Of a stretch of 64,000 nucleotides of DNA, positions 47,373 through 56,274 are shown piece after piece. The stretch is from UBA1366 sp047602575 (GTDB lineage: Bacteria > Bacillota > Clostridia > Oscillospirales > Ruminococcaceae). The stretch lies in contig JASGGY010000005.1 in the NCBI GenBank assembly GCA_047602575.1, positions 138,720-202,719 on the forward strand, given 5' to 3'. The notes beneath the pieces were generated by a model. That model saw only the letters and a program-made list of their open reading frames with translations, was not told the DNA's origin and ran no database searches. The translations under genes were made by a program, and so were the position numbers. Numbering within the stretch: position 1 is the first letter of the stretch; the number at the start of each line of letters is the position of its first letter.

Positions 47373-48623
47373 GTGAATTACATCCAAAAACTCGGAGAAA
47401 ACGCAAAAGCGGCAAAGCGCGACCTTGCGGGCGCTCTGACCGAACAGAAAAACGACGCGCTCAAATACATCGCGGATTTTCTGATTGCGGGAACGTATCA
47501 GATCATCGAGCAGAACGCCGTTGACCTTGCCAACGCGAAGTCCGCGGGAATGACGAAATCCATGCTCGACCGGCTCATGCTAAACGAGCAGCGCATTCAA
47601 GGCATTGCCAATGCGTGCCTGCAGCTGATCAGACTTGCCGATCCGGTGGGCTATGTCGAGGGTGGAAGCGTTCGCCCCAACGGTATGCGCATCCAAAAAA
47701 TCCGCGTGCCGCTCGGCGTGATCGGCATCATTTATGAAGCGCGCCCGAACGTGACCGTGGACGCCGCCGCGCTTTGCTTAAAAAGCGGCAACGCCGTGAT
47801 CCTGCGCGGGGGCAAGGAAGCGCTCAATTCCAACCGCTGTCTGGTCGGCATCATGCGCGAAGCGGTGAAAAAGGCGGGCTTCCAGCCGGACATCATCCAG
47901 CTTGTCGAGGACAATGCGCGCGGCGTGGCGCTGGAAATGATGCAGGCAAACGGCTTCATTGACGTGCTGATCCCGCGGGGCGGCGCAGGGCTGATCAATG
48001 CGGTGATGGAATCCGCAACCATTCCGGTAATCGAAACCGGAACGGGCAACTGCCATGTTTATGTTGACGCAAGCGCCGACCTCTATATGGCGGTGGACAT
48101 CGTGGACAACGGCAAAACCCAGCGTCCGTCTGTCTGCAACGCGGTGGAGAGTTGTCTGGTGCATAAATCCGTGGCGGACGAGTTCCTGCCGATGTTAAAG
48201 CGCCGCCTTGACCAACATAATGTGGAAATCCGCGGCTGCGAACTGACCGGTATGATTCTGGGCGACTGCGTCGTTCCCGCCACCGAGGACGACTATGCGA
48301 CAGAATTTCTGGATTATATCATCTCGGTGAAGGTCGTCAGCGATCTTGCCGAAGCAATTGAACACATCGACCGCTATTCCACGCGCCACTCCGAGTGCAT
48401 TGTCACGGAGAGCCTGTTCAGCGCGGAGGAATTCCAGAAATCCGTGGACGCGGCGGCGGTTTATGTCAACTGCTCCACGCGGTTCACCGACGGCGAGCAG
48501 TTCGGTCTGGGCGCTGAAATCGGCATCTCGACGCAGAAGCTCCACGCCCGCGGCCCGATGGGCTTGATGGAATTAACCACACAGAAATACCTCGTCAACG
48601 GCAGCGGTCAGATCCGCGGCTGA
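47373..48623 (+). CDS. proA: Gamma-glutamyl phosphate reductase
   Basis: A 416-aa aldehyde-dehydrogenase-fold enzyme that reduces gamma-glutamyl phosphate to glutamate semialdehyde. Diagnostic segments are KIRVPLGVIGIIYEARPNVT, KSGNAVILRGGKEALNSN and VIETGTGNCHVYVD. The catalytic Cys lies in VCNAVESCLVH, and the C-terminus has NCSTRFTDGEQFGLGAEIGI. The start is GTG with AAAGGA upstream. Together with proB it gives the two steps to the proline ring precursor; proC is not in the window. Confidence 0.96.
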   Translation: MNYIQKLGENAKAAKRDLAGALTEQKNDALKYIADFLIAGTYQIIEQNAVDLANAKSAGMTKSMLDRLMLNEQRIQGIANACLQLIRLADPVGYVEGGSVRPNGMRIQKIRVPLGVIGIIYEARPNVTVDAAALCLKSGNAVILRGGKEALNSNRCLVGIMREAVKKAGFQPDIIQLVEDNARGVALEMMQANGFIDVLIPRGGAGLINAVMESATIPVIETGTGNCHVYVDASADLYMAVDIVDNGKTQRPSVCNAVESCLVHKSVADEFLPMLKRRLDQHNVEIRGCELTGMILGDCVVPATEDDYATEFLDYIISVKVVSDLAEAIEHIDRYSTRHSECIVTESLFSAEEFQKSVDAAAVYVNCSTRFTDGEQFGLGAEIGISTQKLHARGPMGLMELTTQKYLVNGSGQIRG

Positions 48624-48701
48624 CAGAACAATCCTACGAAAAACAAGCAGGAAATACCGCTGACGAAGCGGGAATCACCGTTTATAAAACGGGAATAGAG
48701 G

Positions 48702-49682
48702 ATGAAAATGGCAAGTTATATCGGCGAAAGATGTATTTACTGCAACGAAGTATTCCAGCCGGACGCGGACATCGTTGTCTGCCCGGAATGCGGAACACCC
48801 TACCACCGCGCCTGCTACGAGGAGGAGGGTGCGTGCATCAACGACGATCTCCACGAGAGCGGAATGTCGTGGAATGCGCTGCACAGCGACCGACGCGTCG
48901 TGTCCGACGACGTGATGAAATGCCCGCGCTGCGGTACGGAAAACCCGCCGGCAGGGATTTTCTGCAAGTCCTGCGGTCTGCCGCTCGGGCAGTCCGACGA
49001 CGCGCGCCCGTTTAACGAGGCGAACCAGACAAGCGGGCAGCAGCCGAATCCCAGCCAGTTTGATACGAGCAAGGCGGCATTTGACCCGCTCCTCGGCGGC
49101 GACTCACTCAGCCCCGAAACCGAAATTGACGGCATCAAGGTGCGTGAATTCGGCGACTACATCGGACCGAACCGGCTGTATTTTCTCAGCATTTTTCTCC
49201 GCTATGCGAAATTCGGAGCAAAGCTGAGCATCAATTTCGGCGCGATGCTGTTTCCGTTCATCTACCCGTTTTATCGGAAGATGTATAAGCCCGGCGTAAT
49301 TCTGCTGCTGCTGTCCGCGCTGCTGTACGTGCCACAGCTTTTATACATCCTCCAGCATCCGGAGTATGTGCCGTCCGGGATTACTTTGCCAGCGAGCCGG
49401 AACTTCAGCTTTATCAACTCGGAATTGTTTTATCGAATTCTCATGGCGGCATCCATGTGCGTCTACGGCATCATGTTTGTCAGTGCGACGAATGCCAACA
49501 AATGGTATTATGCGCAGGCGAAAAAAACCATCCGCTCCATCAAGGAAAAATGCACCGACGAAGCGCAGTGCCGGACAGAAATCGCGCGGCGCGGCGGAAC
49601 GTCGGTCCCTGCGGTACTGTGCGCGTTTGCGGGATTCTTTGTGCTAATGTACATCGCGCTGGCGGTTTATAAGTTCATATAA
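48702..49682 (+). CDS. RING-finger/zinc-ribbon membrane protein (DUF2628)
   Basis: A 326-aa protein. Residues 10-50 are a prokaryotic RING-like domain (CIYCNEVF, CPECGTPYHRACYEE), followed by a zinc ribbon CPRCGTENPP with CKSCGLPLG (about 74-97). After a Gln/Asn/Pro-rich linker there is a DUF2628-type membrane domain with helices near GVILLLLSALLYVPQLLYIL, ILMAASMCVYGIMFVSA and VPAVLCAFAGFFVLMYIALA. ATG 48702 is used; one at 48708 is also possible. Role unknown. Such proteins are common in Clostridia and may organise membrane complexes. Confidence 0.8.
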   Translation: MKMASYIGERCIYCNEVFQPDADIVVCPECGTPYHRACYEEEGACINDDLHESGMSWNALHSDRRVVSDDVMKCPRCGTENPPAGIFCKSCGLPLGQSDDARPFNEANQTSGQQPNPSQFDTSKAAFDPLLGGDSLSPETEIDGIKVREFGDYIGPNRLYFLSIFLRYAKFGAKLSINFGAMLFPFIYPFYRKMYKPGVILLLLSALLYVPQLLYILQHPEYVPSGITLPASRNFSFINSELFYRILMAASMCVYGIMFVSATNANKWYYAQAKKTIRSIKEKCTDEAQCRTEIARRGGTSVPAVLCAFAGFFVLMYIALAVYKFI

Positions 49683-49730
49683 AGCAGCGCAGCACGGATT
49701 TTCTTGCGAATAAAAAAACAAAATCAGGTA

Positions 49731-49759
49731 TTGACACGGCGCAAACCGTGTGATATAAT
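49731..49759 (+). promoter_or_regulatory. Consensus promoter of the rpsF operon
   Basis: TTGACA (49731-49736) and TATAAT (49754-49759) are perfect, with a 17-bp spacer. Confidence 0.92.
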
Positions 49760-49811
49760 TATTTGGATACCGCCGGATGAACTTGTCTGTGCGGCGTCCC
49801 AACAATTCCTT

Positions 49812-49854
49812 GCTCGCACACCGCACCGGAACGACCGGAAGCACCGTGTGGGCA
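49812..49854 (+). promoter_or_regulatory. Probable S6:S18-binding leader hairpin
   Basis: In the 110-nt leader, CACAC (49817-49821) pairs with GTGTG (49846-49850), and an inner CCGG/CCGG stem closes AACGA. The internal loop carries CACC followed by the stem at ACCGTGTGGG. Many bacteria autoregulate rpsF-rpsR through such a loop bound by the S6:S18 complex. The match is by eye only. Confidence 0.5.
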
Positions 49855-49876
49855 CAATCCAGAAGGAGGTGCAAAA

Positions 49877-50167
49877 ATGGCAAAGGTAACTGAAAACTAC
49901 GAAGCAATGGTTGTGTTCAGCACAAAGTCGGGCGAAGACGGCATCAAGGCTCTGACTGCGAAATTCAACGAAATGATCGAGTCCATTGCCACGGTTGAGT
50001 CGATGAACGAATGGGGCAAGCGCAAGCTCGCTTATGACATCAACTACGAAACCGAGGGCTACTACGTGCTTTGGAACTTCACCAGCAAACCGGATTTTCC
50101 GGCGGAGCTGGAGCGCGTTCTGAAGATCACCGACGGCGTTCTGCGTTTTCTCGTGACGGTAAAGTAA
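49877..50167 (+). CDS. rpsF: 30S ribosomal protein S6
   Basis: A 96-aa protein: NYEAMVVFSTKSGEDGIKAL, EWGKRKLAYDINYETEGYYV and the C-terminal LKITDGVLRFLVTV, matching S6 along its length. It binds the central domain of 16S rRNA together with S18. AAGGAGGTG precedes ATG at ideal spacing. It is the first gene of rpsF-ssb-rpsR, a conserved Firmicute operon linking translation and replication. Confidence 0.98.
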   Translation: MAKVTENYEAMVVFSTKSGEDGIKALTAKFNEMIESIATVESMNEWGKRKLAYDINYETEGYYVLWNFTSKPDFPAELERVLKITDGVLRFLVTVK

Positions 50168-50234
50168 ACCGCACAGCGAAAACCGGACGCGGATGCGTAA
50201 ACAATCTGAAAGTCATGGAAAGGTAGGAGCAGGT

Positions 50235-50720
50235 ATGTTGAATCGTGTCATTTTAATGGGCCGCATTACCCAGGAGCTGGAACTCAAACAGACGACGGGC
50301 GGAACTGCCGTTCTAAGCTTCGCCATCGCGGTGGATCGGAATTTCGTCAAGCAGGGCGAAGAGCGCCAGACGGATTTCATCAATTGTGTCGCGTGGCGGC
50401 AGCAGGCGGAATTCATTTCCAAATATTTTGGAAAAGGCAGGATGATCGCCATCGAGGGCAACCTGCGCACCAGAACCTATGACGACAAAAATGGCGTGAA
50501 GCATTATGTCACCGAGGTTTTTGTTGACAGCGTTTCGTTCACTGGCGAGGCAAAAGCCCAGGGCGGTACGTATCAGAACAACAATTCCTACGGCAACAGC
50601 TACCAGAACGCGCCGCCGCAGAATAACTACGCATCAAACACACCGTCGAACCAGTCGATTTCCATCGGCGGGATTGAGGATTTCGAGGAAATTCTCAGCG
50701 ACGACGGCGCTCCTTTCTAA
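50235..50720 (+). CDS. ssb: Single-stranded DNA-binding protein
   Basis: A 161-aa OB-fold protein (MLNRVILMGRITQELELKQT, FINCVAWRQQAEFISKYFGK, MIAIEGNLRTRTYDDKNGVK). An Asn/Gln-rich flexible linker follows, ending in the acidic tip EEILSDDGAPF, the partner-binding tail. ATG 50235 with AGGAGCAGG upstream is preferred to an in-frame ATG 14 codons earlier, because the OB fold starts at MLNRV. Middle gene of the rpsF operon. Confidence 0.97.
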   Translation: MLNRVILMGRITQELELKQTTGGTAVLSFAIAVDRNFVKQGEERQTDFINCVAWRQQAEFISKYFGKGRMIAIEGNLRTRTYDDKNGVKHYVTEVFVDSVSFTGEAKAQGGTYQNNNSYGNSYQNAPPQNNYASNTPSNQSISIGGIEDFEEILSDDGAPF

Positions 50721-50771
50721 GGAAGCGCGCATAGAGGGAACGATCATTTTTGTGAAAAGGAGGATTTCATC

Positions 50772-51014
50772 ATGGAAAGAGAAAGAAACGGCAAGCCCAC
50801 AAAGCGCGGACGCAAAAAGGTTTGTATGTTCTGTATCGACAGAGCCGAAACCATCGATTATAAAGATATTTCCAAGCTCCGCAAGTGCATGACGGAGAGA
50901 GCGAAGATTCTTCCCCGCCGCGTAACAGGTACTTGCGCATATCACCAGAGAGAACTGACGGCATCCATCAAGAAAGCACGCCACGTTGCGCTGCTGCCTT
51001 ACGTTGCCGACTAA
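50772..51014 (+). CDS. rpsR: 30S ribosomal protein S18
   Basis: An 80-aa protein: KRGRKKVCMFCIDRAETIDY, KLRKCMTERAKILPRRVTGT and CAYHQRELTASIKKARHVAL. It retains the zinc-type (C+) pattern of four metal ligands, with Cys in CMFC and a later Cys/His pair. It closes the operon; a strong terminator follows. Confidence 0.98.
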   Translation: MERERNGKPTKRGRKKVCMFCIDRAETIDYKDISKLRKCMTERAKILPRRVTGTCAYHQRELTASIKKARHVALLPYVAD

Positions 51015-51028
51015 ATTCAAGCTGATTG

Positions 51029-51061
51029 AAAGAGCATGAAGATTTGCTTCATGCTCTTTTT
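51029..51061 (+). terminator. Terminator of the rpsF operon
   Basis: AAAGAGCATGAAG and CTTCATGCTCTTT flank ATTTG, followed by Ts. Confidence 0.92.
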
Positions 51062-51115
51062 GCATCCCCGCACGTTGGTGGGATTTCCGCACAGAAATTA
51101 ACACCGCGCGCGCAC

Positions 51116-51144
51116 TTGCCAAGGCGCATGATTTTTGTTATAAT
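51116..51144 (+). promoter_or_regulatory. Promoter of lon
   Basis: TTGCCA (51116-51121) and TATAAT (51139-51144) have a 17-bp spacer. No CIRCE or CtsR-type repeat is visible around it. Confidence 0.78.
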
Positions 51145-51188
51145 AAGAACATCGGAGTTGATTCCGTAAAGGGAAAGGATGATTGCCA

Positions 51189-53624
51189 ATGAGCGAACAG
51201 ATAGAAATCAAAGAGGGCAGAAACAACGAGCTGCTTCCTTGCGTGGCAATGCGCGACCTGATTGTGTTCCCCGGGATGGTGATGCACTTTGATGTGGCGC
51301 GGACAAGATCCATCAAGTCGCTGAAAAATGCCGCGGAGGGCGGACATAAGATCTTCCTCACCGCGCAGAAGGAAATCACCGTTGATGAACCGGAGCTGCA
51401 GGATTTATACCGCATCGGCGTAATCGCCGAGATCAAGCAGATTGTCCGCACACAGGACGGCATCTCCCGCGTGCTGGTGGAAGGGTTACATAAGGCAAAG
51501 CTGCTCAAGCTGTTTGTGCGTGATGATAAATCGCTGGAGTGCGAGGCGAAGATTCTGCCAAATTACGCCAAGGACGCGCTGGGCGAAAACGAACTGACTG
51601 CCGTGATGCGCGAAATCAAAAGCGGCTTCGAGGAATATTCCAAGGTCATGCCCCGTATGCCGAAGGAGCTTTACACCGCCGTGATCGGCGCGAAAACCCC
51701 GCAGGCATTGTTCGAGGCGATTACCTTCAACATCACCATGACTATCGAGGATAAGCAGCATCTGCTTGAGCTGCCCGCGGTGGGCGAAAAGCTCTGGGCG
51801 CTGATGACCATCCTGCGCAAGGAGCTGGACGTCATCCTCATCGAGCGCGCCATTCAGGAGCAGGTCAACGAACAGATCGATCAGGGTCAGCGCGAGTATT
51901 TCCTGCGCGAGCAGATGAAGGTCATCGCGCGTGAACTGGGCGAAGCCGATGAACCGCTGTCTGAAAACGATGATTATATGGATAAAATTCTGGCGTTCGC
52001 GCTGCCGGCGGAAGCGGAGGAAAAGCTGCTTGCCGAAGCAAAGCGCCTGTCGAAAATGGCACCGTCCTCGCAGGAAGCGGTCGTCATCCGCGGTTATCTC
52101 GACACCTGCCTTGCCCTGCCGTGGAATGTCAGCACAAAGGATCGCGCGGACATCGCCAAAGCGCAGAAAATCCTCGACAAGCAGCATTACGGCATGAAAA
52201 AGGTCAAGGACCGGATTTTGGAAATCCTCTCCGTGCGCGCGCTTGCGCCCGACATCAAGGGGCAGATCATCTGTCTGGTCGGACCTCCCGGCGTGGGCAA
52301 AACCTCCATCGGAAAATCCGTCGCCGAAGCGCTGGGGCGCAAATATGTCCGCGTTTCTCTGGGCGGTGTCAAGGATGAATCCGACATCCGCGGGCACAGA
52401 AAAACCTACGTCGGCTCAATGCCCGGCAGAATCATGAACGCGCTCAAGCTGGCGAAATCCTGCAACCCCGTGATGCTGCTCGACGAAATCGACAAGATGA
52501 GCAACGACTTCCGCGGCGACCCGTCGTCGGCAATGCTCGAGGTGCTGGATTCCGAGCAGAACGTGGCGTTCCGCGATCATTATCTGGAAATCCCGTTCGA
52601 TTTAAGCGACGTGCTGTTCATCACCACCGCAAATACCCTCGACACCATCCAAGCCCCCCTCCTTGACCGGATGGAGGTCATTGATCTGACCAGCTACACG
52701 CGCGAGGAGAAATTCCACATCGCCAAGGAGCATCTGATCCCCAAGCAGCGCACGAAAAACGGACTTAAAGCATCGCAGATCCGCCTTGCCGACGACGCGG
52801 TTTACGCGCTCATCGACAGCTATACCCGCGAGGCGGGCGTGCGGAAGCTCGAGCGCGCCATCGGTACGCTCTGCCGCAAGGCCGCCAAGGAGATTGTCGA
52901 GCATGGCACAAAGAAGGTCGTTTTCACCGGCGACAATCTGAAGGAATTCCTCGGAACGGCGAAATACCTGCCGGATATTTATTCCAAAATCGACATGGTC
53001 GGCGTGGTCAACGGACTGGCGTGGACGGCAGCGGGCGGCGTGATGATGCCGCTTGAAGTGCTTGTGCTTGACGGCAAGGGACAGACCGAGCTGACCGGCT
53101 CGCTGGGCGACGTGATGAAGGAAAGTGCCAAGATTGCCATCAGCTATACCCGCAGCATCGCGGATATTTATGGCATCGACAAGGAGTTCTATACCAAAAA
53201 GGACATCCACGTCCACGCGCCGGAGGGTGCTGTGCCCAAGGACGGACCGTCGGCGGGCGTTACGCTCACCACGGCGCTGGTTTCTGCGCTGTCGGGCATT
53301 CCTGTGCGCAGCGACGTGGCAATGACGGGAGAAATCACGCTACTGGGCAAGGTTCTGCCAATCGGCGGGCTGCGCGAAAAAACAATGGCGGCTTACAAGG
53401 CGGGCATCAAAACCGTCGTCATCCCCATGGGCAACAAGGGCGATCTCGACGAGGTGGACGAGGTCATCAAAAGCACCATCCAGTTCGTGCTGGCGGAGAA
53501 TATCTCCGATGTGCTGGCTGCGGCGCTGGTGAAGCCCGCGCCCGCGGTCGCCGCCGCATTGCCGCAAAAGCCTCGCGGCAGACGGAAAGTCATTCCGTCT
53601 GAAACACTGACAGACCGGGCGTAA
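51189..53624 (+). CDS. lon: ATP-dependent protease Lon (LonA)
   Basis: An 811-aa cytosolic AAA+ protease that degrades misfolded and regulatory proteins. The N-terminal LON domain begins LLPCVAMRDLIVFPGMVMHF. The central coiled region ends with YFLREQMKVIARELGE. The AAA module has Walker A VGPPGVGKTSIGKSVAEAL, RVSLGGVKDESDIRGHRKTY and Walker B VMLLDEIDKM. The C-terminal protease has the catalytic Ser in KDGPSAGVTL and Lys in GLREKTMAAY. ATG 51189 with GGAAAGGATG upstream is chosen over a TTG two codons earlier. engB follows 30 bp downstream, a common arrangement. Confidence 0.98.
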   Translation: MSEQIEIKEGRNNELLPCVAMRDLIVFPGMVMHFDVARTRSIKSLKNAAEGGHKIFLTAQKEITVDEPELQDLYRIGVIAEIKQIVRTQDGISRVLVEGLHKAKLLKLFVRDDKSLECEAKILPNYAKDALGENELTAVMREIKSGFEEYSKVMPRMPKELYTAVIGAKTPQALFEAITFNITMTIEDKQHLLELPAVGEKLWALMTILRKELDVILIERAIQEQVNEQIDQGQREYFLREQMKVIARELGEADEPLSENDDYMDKILAFALPAEAEEKLLAEAKRLSKMAPSSQEAVVIRGYLDTCLALPWNVSTKDRADIAKAQKILDKQHYGMKKVKDRILEILSVRALAPDIKGQIICLVGPPGVGKTSIGKSVAEALGRKYVRVSLGGVKDESDIRGHRKTYVGSMPGRIMNALKLAKSCNPVMLLDEIDKMSNDFRGDPSSAMLEVLDSEQNVAFRDHYLEIPFDLSDVLFITTANTLDTIQAPLLDRMEVIDLTSYTREEKFHIAKEHLIPKQRTKNGLKASQIRLADDAVYALIDSYTREAGVRKLERAIGTLCRKAAKEIVEHGTKKVVFTGDNLKEFLGTAKYLPDIYSKIDMVGVVNGLAWTAAGGVMMPLEVLVLDGKGQTELTGSLGDVMKESAKIAISYTRSIADIYGIDKEFYTKKDIHVHAPEGAVPKDGPSAGVTLTTALVSALSGIPVRSDVAMTGEITLLGKVLPIGGLREKTMAAYKAGIKTVVIPMGNKGDLDEVDEVIKSTIQFVLAENISDVLAAALVKPAPAVAAALPQKPRGRRKVIPSETLTDRA

Positions 53625-53654
53625 CAGCCCCGCCGCCATCTTTTGGAGGAACAA

Positions 53655-54254
53655 ATGAATTTTCATAACGTCAGCTTTCTCACGTCGTTTGGTACGGCTA
53701 AGCAGCTACCTCCTCCGCAAAAGCTGGAAATCGCTTTTGCCGGACGCTCGAATGTGGGTAAGAGCTCGCTAATCAACAAGATTTTTAACCGCAAAACGCT
53801 CGCGCGCGTCAGCTCCATGCCGGGAAAAACCGCGACGATCAACTTTTTCGATTTTGAGAATCTTCACATCGTCGATCTGCCCGGTTATGGCTACGCCAAG
53901 GTGGCAAAAACCGAGAAAAGCCGCTGGGCGGAGCTGATCGAGGGCTATTTCTCCATGGACAGGAAATTCGGGCTGATTGTTCAGCTCATCGATTTCCGCC
54001 ACAAGCCAAGCGGCGACGATCTCGCGATGATCAACTTCTTGCAGGAAAACGAGCTGCCCTATATTATCGTTCTTACAAAAGCCGATAAGCTCAGCAAAGC
54101 CGAGCGCGCCAACCGCCTCGCCTGCTTTTCCGTTGAAATTCCCGGCTTTTCCGAAACTGTCACCGTGCAGTTCTCCGCCGAAACCGCCGAGGGTGTCGAT
54201 CAGCTTCGCGCCATCATCACCGAAATCGCCGCCGAGGAGATTGAGCAGCAGTGA
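53655..54254 (+). CDS. engB: Ribosome biogenesis GTP-binding protein EngB (YsxC/YihA)
   Basis: A 199-aa TRAFAC GTPase needed for 50S subunit assembly. G1 is AFAGRSNVGKSSLINKI, G2 lies in SSMPGKTATINFF, G3 in VDLPGYGYAKV and G4 in VLTKADKLSKAE. GGAGG lies just before ATG 53655; an in-frame ATG four codons earlier lacks a site. It is co-transcribed with lon. Confidence 0.96.
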   Translation: MNFHNVSFLTSFGTAKQLPPPQKLEIAFAGRSNVGKSSLINKIFNRKTLARVSSMPGKTATINFFDFENLHIVDLPGYGYAKVAKTEKSRWAELIEGYFSMDRKFGLIVQLIDFRHKPSGDDLAMINFLQENELPYIIVLTKADKLSKAERANRLACFSVEIPGFSETVTVQFSAETAEGVDQLRAIITEIAAEEIEQQ

Positions 54255-54276
54255 GGTGTTTATCTGAGGGCTTCAC

Positions 54277-54316
54277 CCGTGCGCTGCAGCTACGCCACCT
54301 TTGGAATCCGTTGTTT
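54277..54316. repeat. Dispersed palindromic element, copy D (degenerate)
   Basis: The segment CCGTGCGCTGCAGCTACG followed by CACCTTTGGAATCCGTTGTTT matches copy B (CCGTGCGCGGCAGCTACG, CCCTTTGGAAACCCGTTGTTT) with few changes. It lies after engB. Confidence 0.65.
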
Positions 54317-54414
54317 AATGGGATTACTCTTTCATTGCTAGCACGGGTTCAGATGCTTTTTTAGTTCGTTATGCGCACCGTTTACATCACGAAAAAACTT
54401 ATGATTCAACATAG

Positions 54415-54446
54415 ATGCCGCACAGCGTTTTCTGTGCGGCATTTTC
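54415..54446. terminator. Terminator hairpin between convergent engB and HD-GYP genes
   Basis: ATGCCGCACAG and CTGTGCGGCAT enclose a 6-nt loop followed by TTTT. Confidence 0.8.
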
Positions 54447-54474
54447 GGTTATATTTACTTTTCCTGAAAAAGTG

Positions 54475-55671
54475 TCAGCAATGAACCGTGCAAACAACGG
54501 TTTCGCTGCGGACAAGGTCGATCATGATTTGGGCGAAAATCGGATCGAACTGCGTGCCTTTGCCGCGGGTCAGTTCGCTTAGAATATAGTCGCGGCTCAT
54601 GGACGAGCGGTAGACGCGATCGGAATTCATCGCGTCGAACGCATCTGCGACGCAGATGATCCGCGCAAGCTCCGGTATGTCCTTGCCGCTCAGATGCGTG
54701 ACATAGCCCTTGCCGTCATAGCGCTCGTGATGGTACAGGATCGCATCGACGATACCTTCCATGCCGTTGAAATCCTTGAGGATCTCATAGCCGACCTTTG
54801 GATGCCTGCGGATGAAGTCGAATTCCTCGTCGGTCAGCTTGCCTTTTTTGTTGAGAATTTCGTCCGGAACGCCGATTTTACCGATGTCGTGGACAAGACC
54901 GGCAAAGTAAATCAGCTCTAAATTCTCCTCGTTCCAGCCGAGCTGTTCGGCGATCAGGCGGGCGTAGGTTGCGACACGCTCGGAGTGGTGGTTGGTGAGC
55001 TGATCCTTGGCTTCCACCGCATGGCTGATGGAAAGCAGCGTCTGCATGGAAAGATCGAGGTTGCGGCTGCGCTCGTCAAGAACCGCCTGGTTGAGCGCGT
55101 CGAGATTGGATGCCTGTTTGATTTTATACAACTGAAGCTGGTAATTCAGCACCAGCGCCAACAAGAAAGTCAGCGCGAAGAGAACAGGGAACTGCACCCG
55201 ATAAGCCGGGCTGTAGGAGAAGGTGACGAGGTGCCGCACCGGCGTCCAGGTGAACACGACCAGAAAGACCATAAAATAGGTACTGACGAAAAAACCGGTT
55301 CTTAAATCGCCGAACGCCATGAAGGCGCAGGGGATGATTAAAATCCAGATCGCGGAAAATCCGTTGTTGGTACCGGTCAGATAATAGAAGCTGAACACGG
55401 CTGTGCAGAAAACTGCGGTGAATCTTACAATGCCGTTGCGCCAGCCGCGGTTTTTCAGAACGAAGAAAAACCACAGAAACAGCAGAAAGAAAACAGCGGT
55501 CAGCACGGAGGTAATCCAGTCGCGCTGAATGATGTCCATAATTGTGGTGATCAGGCACGCCAGCGCAAGGCTCAGCAGGATGAAGCGGAACGTCCGGTTG
55601 CTTTCCCAACCGGTGTCGTCGCGGGAGGGACGCTGCGAGATCGTTTTCCAAATCTTCCGAACAGTTTTCAT
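54475..55671 (-). CDS. Membrane HD-GYP domain phosphodiesterase
   Basis: A 398-aa protein. Six hydrophobic segments (about 28-190) form a membrane sensor module, followed by a short coiled linker. The HD-GYP domain follows, with HHSERVATYARLIAEQLG, the metal motif LVHDIGKIGVPDEIL, HHERYDGKGY and CVADAFDAMNSDRVYR. These domains hydrolyse cyclic di-GMP or related dinucleotides. The signature ends GYV rather than GYP. ATG 55671 with AAGGAGG upstream is chosen over the frame opening at 55692. It has its own promoter and converges on engB. Confidence 0.9.
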   Translation of the reverse strand: MKTVRKIWKTISQRPSRDDTGWESNRTFRFILLSLALACLITTIMDIIQRDWITSVLTAVFFLLFLWFFFVLKNRGWRNGIVRFTAVFCTAVFSFYYLTGTNNGFSAIWILIIPCAFMAFGDLRTGFFVSTYFMVFLVVFTWTPVRHLVTFSYSPAYRVQFPVLFALTFLLALVLNYQLQLYKIKQASNLDALNQAVLDERSRNLDLSMQTLLSISHAVEAKDQLTNHHSERVATYARLIAEQLGWNEENLELIYFAGLVHDIGKIGVPDEILNKKGKLTDEEFDFIRRHPKVGYEILKDFNGMEGIVDAILYHHERYDGKGYVTHLSGKDIPELARIICVADAFDAMNSDRVYRSSMSRDYILSELTRGKGTQFDPIFAQIMIDLVRSETVVCTVHC

Positions 55672-55724
55672 CTTGCTGCCTCCTTGCCGCAATCACGCGA
55701 AAAATGTAAAAGTTTGTTGTATAC

Positions 55725-55753
55725 AGTATAACATAAAAAAATCGATACTGCAA
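55725..55753 (-). promoter_or_regulatory. Promoter of the HD-GYP gene
   Basis: Minus-strand TTGCAG (55748-55753) and TATACT (55725-55730) have a 17-bp spacer. Confidence 0.65.
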
Positions 55754-55892
55754 CACCTGCAGTAAAATTTTGAAAAATAATTTGTAAAATCCAGCCATGC
55801 TATTTCAATTAAAAATATAATTAATAATAAATTGTATAAAATTAATATTCGAAAAATAAAACCGTATTTTCTCGCTTTTTTCCGCCGCCCTC

Positions 55893-55921
55893 TTTACTTT
55901 CACGCTGTAATATGTTAAACT
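55893..55921 (+). promoter_or_regulatory. Promoter of the yerC-type operon
   Basis: TTTACT (55893-55898) and TAAACT (55916-55921) have a 17-bp spacer. The remaining gap 55754-55892 is very AT-rich with no other feature. Confidence 0.55.
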
Positions 55922-55962
55922 AGAAACAACGCATAAACGCCATGAAAGGAAAGGGATCAGGC

Positions 55963-56274
55963 ATGAATACCAAGCTGAAAAATAAAAACCTCGACAACCT
56001 CTTTGACGCAATTCTCACCTTAAAAACGCAGGAGGAATGCTATAATTTCTTTGAGGATCTCTGTACGATTCTTGAGCTGAAAGCGCTCTCACAGCGGTTT
56101 CAGGTTGCGAAGATGCTCAACGAGCATCATGTGTACAGTGATATTGTCAAGGAAACCGGCGCTTCCACCGCCACCATCAGCCGCGTGAACCGCTCGATGT
56201 ATATGGGCAGCGACGGCTACCAGATTGTTTTTGAGCGGCTCAAGGGGAAAACAGACGGGGAGCAGGGCGAATAA
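55963..56274 (+). CDS. YerC/YecD family Trp-repressor-like protein
   Basis: A 103-aa all-helical protein with a TrpR-like helix-turn-helix: LFDAILTLKTQEECYNFFED, CTILELKALSQRFQVAKML, and the DNA-reading part DIVKETGASTATISRVNRSM. Firmicute YerC proteins are TrpR-fold regulators of uncertain target. AAAGGGATCAGG precedes ATG 55963. The methyltransferase gene begins directly after its stop codon, so the genes are coupled. Confidence 0.9.
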   Translation: MNTKLKNKNLDNLFDAILTLKTQEECYNFFEDLCTILELKALSQRFQVAKMLNEHHVYSDIVKETGASTATISRVNRSMYMGSDGYQIVFERLKGKTDGEQGE

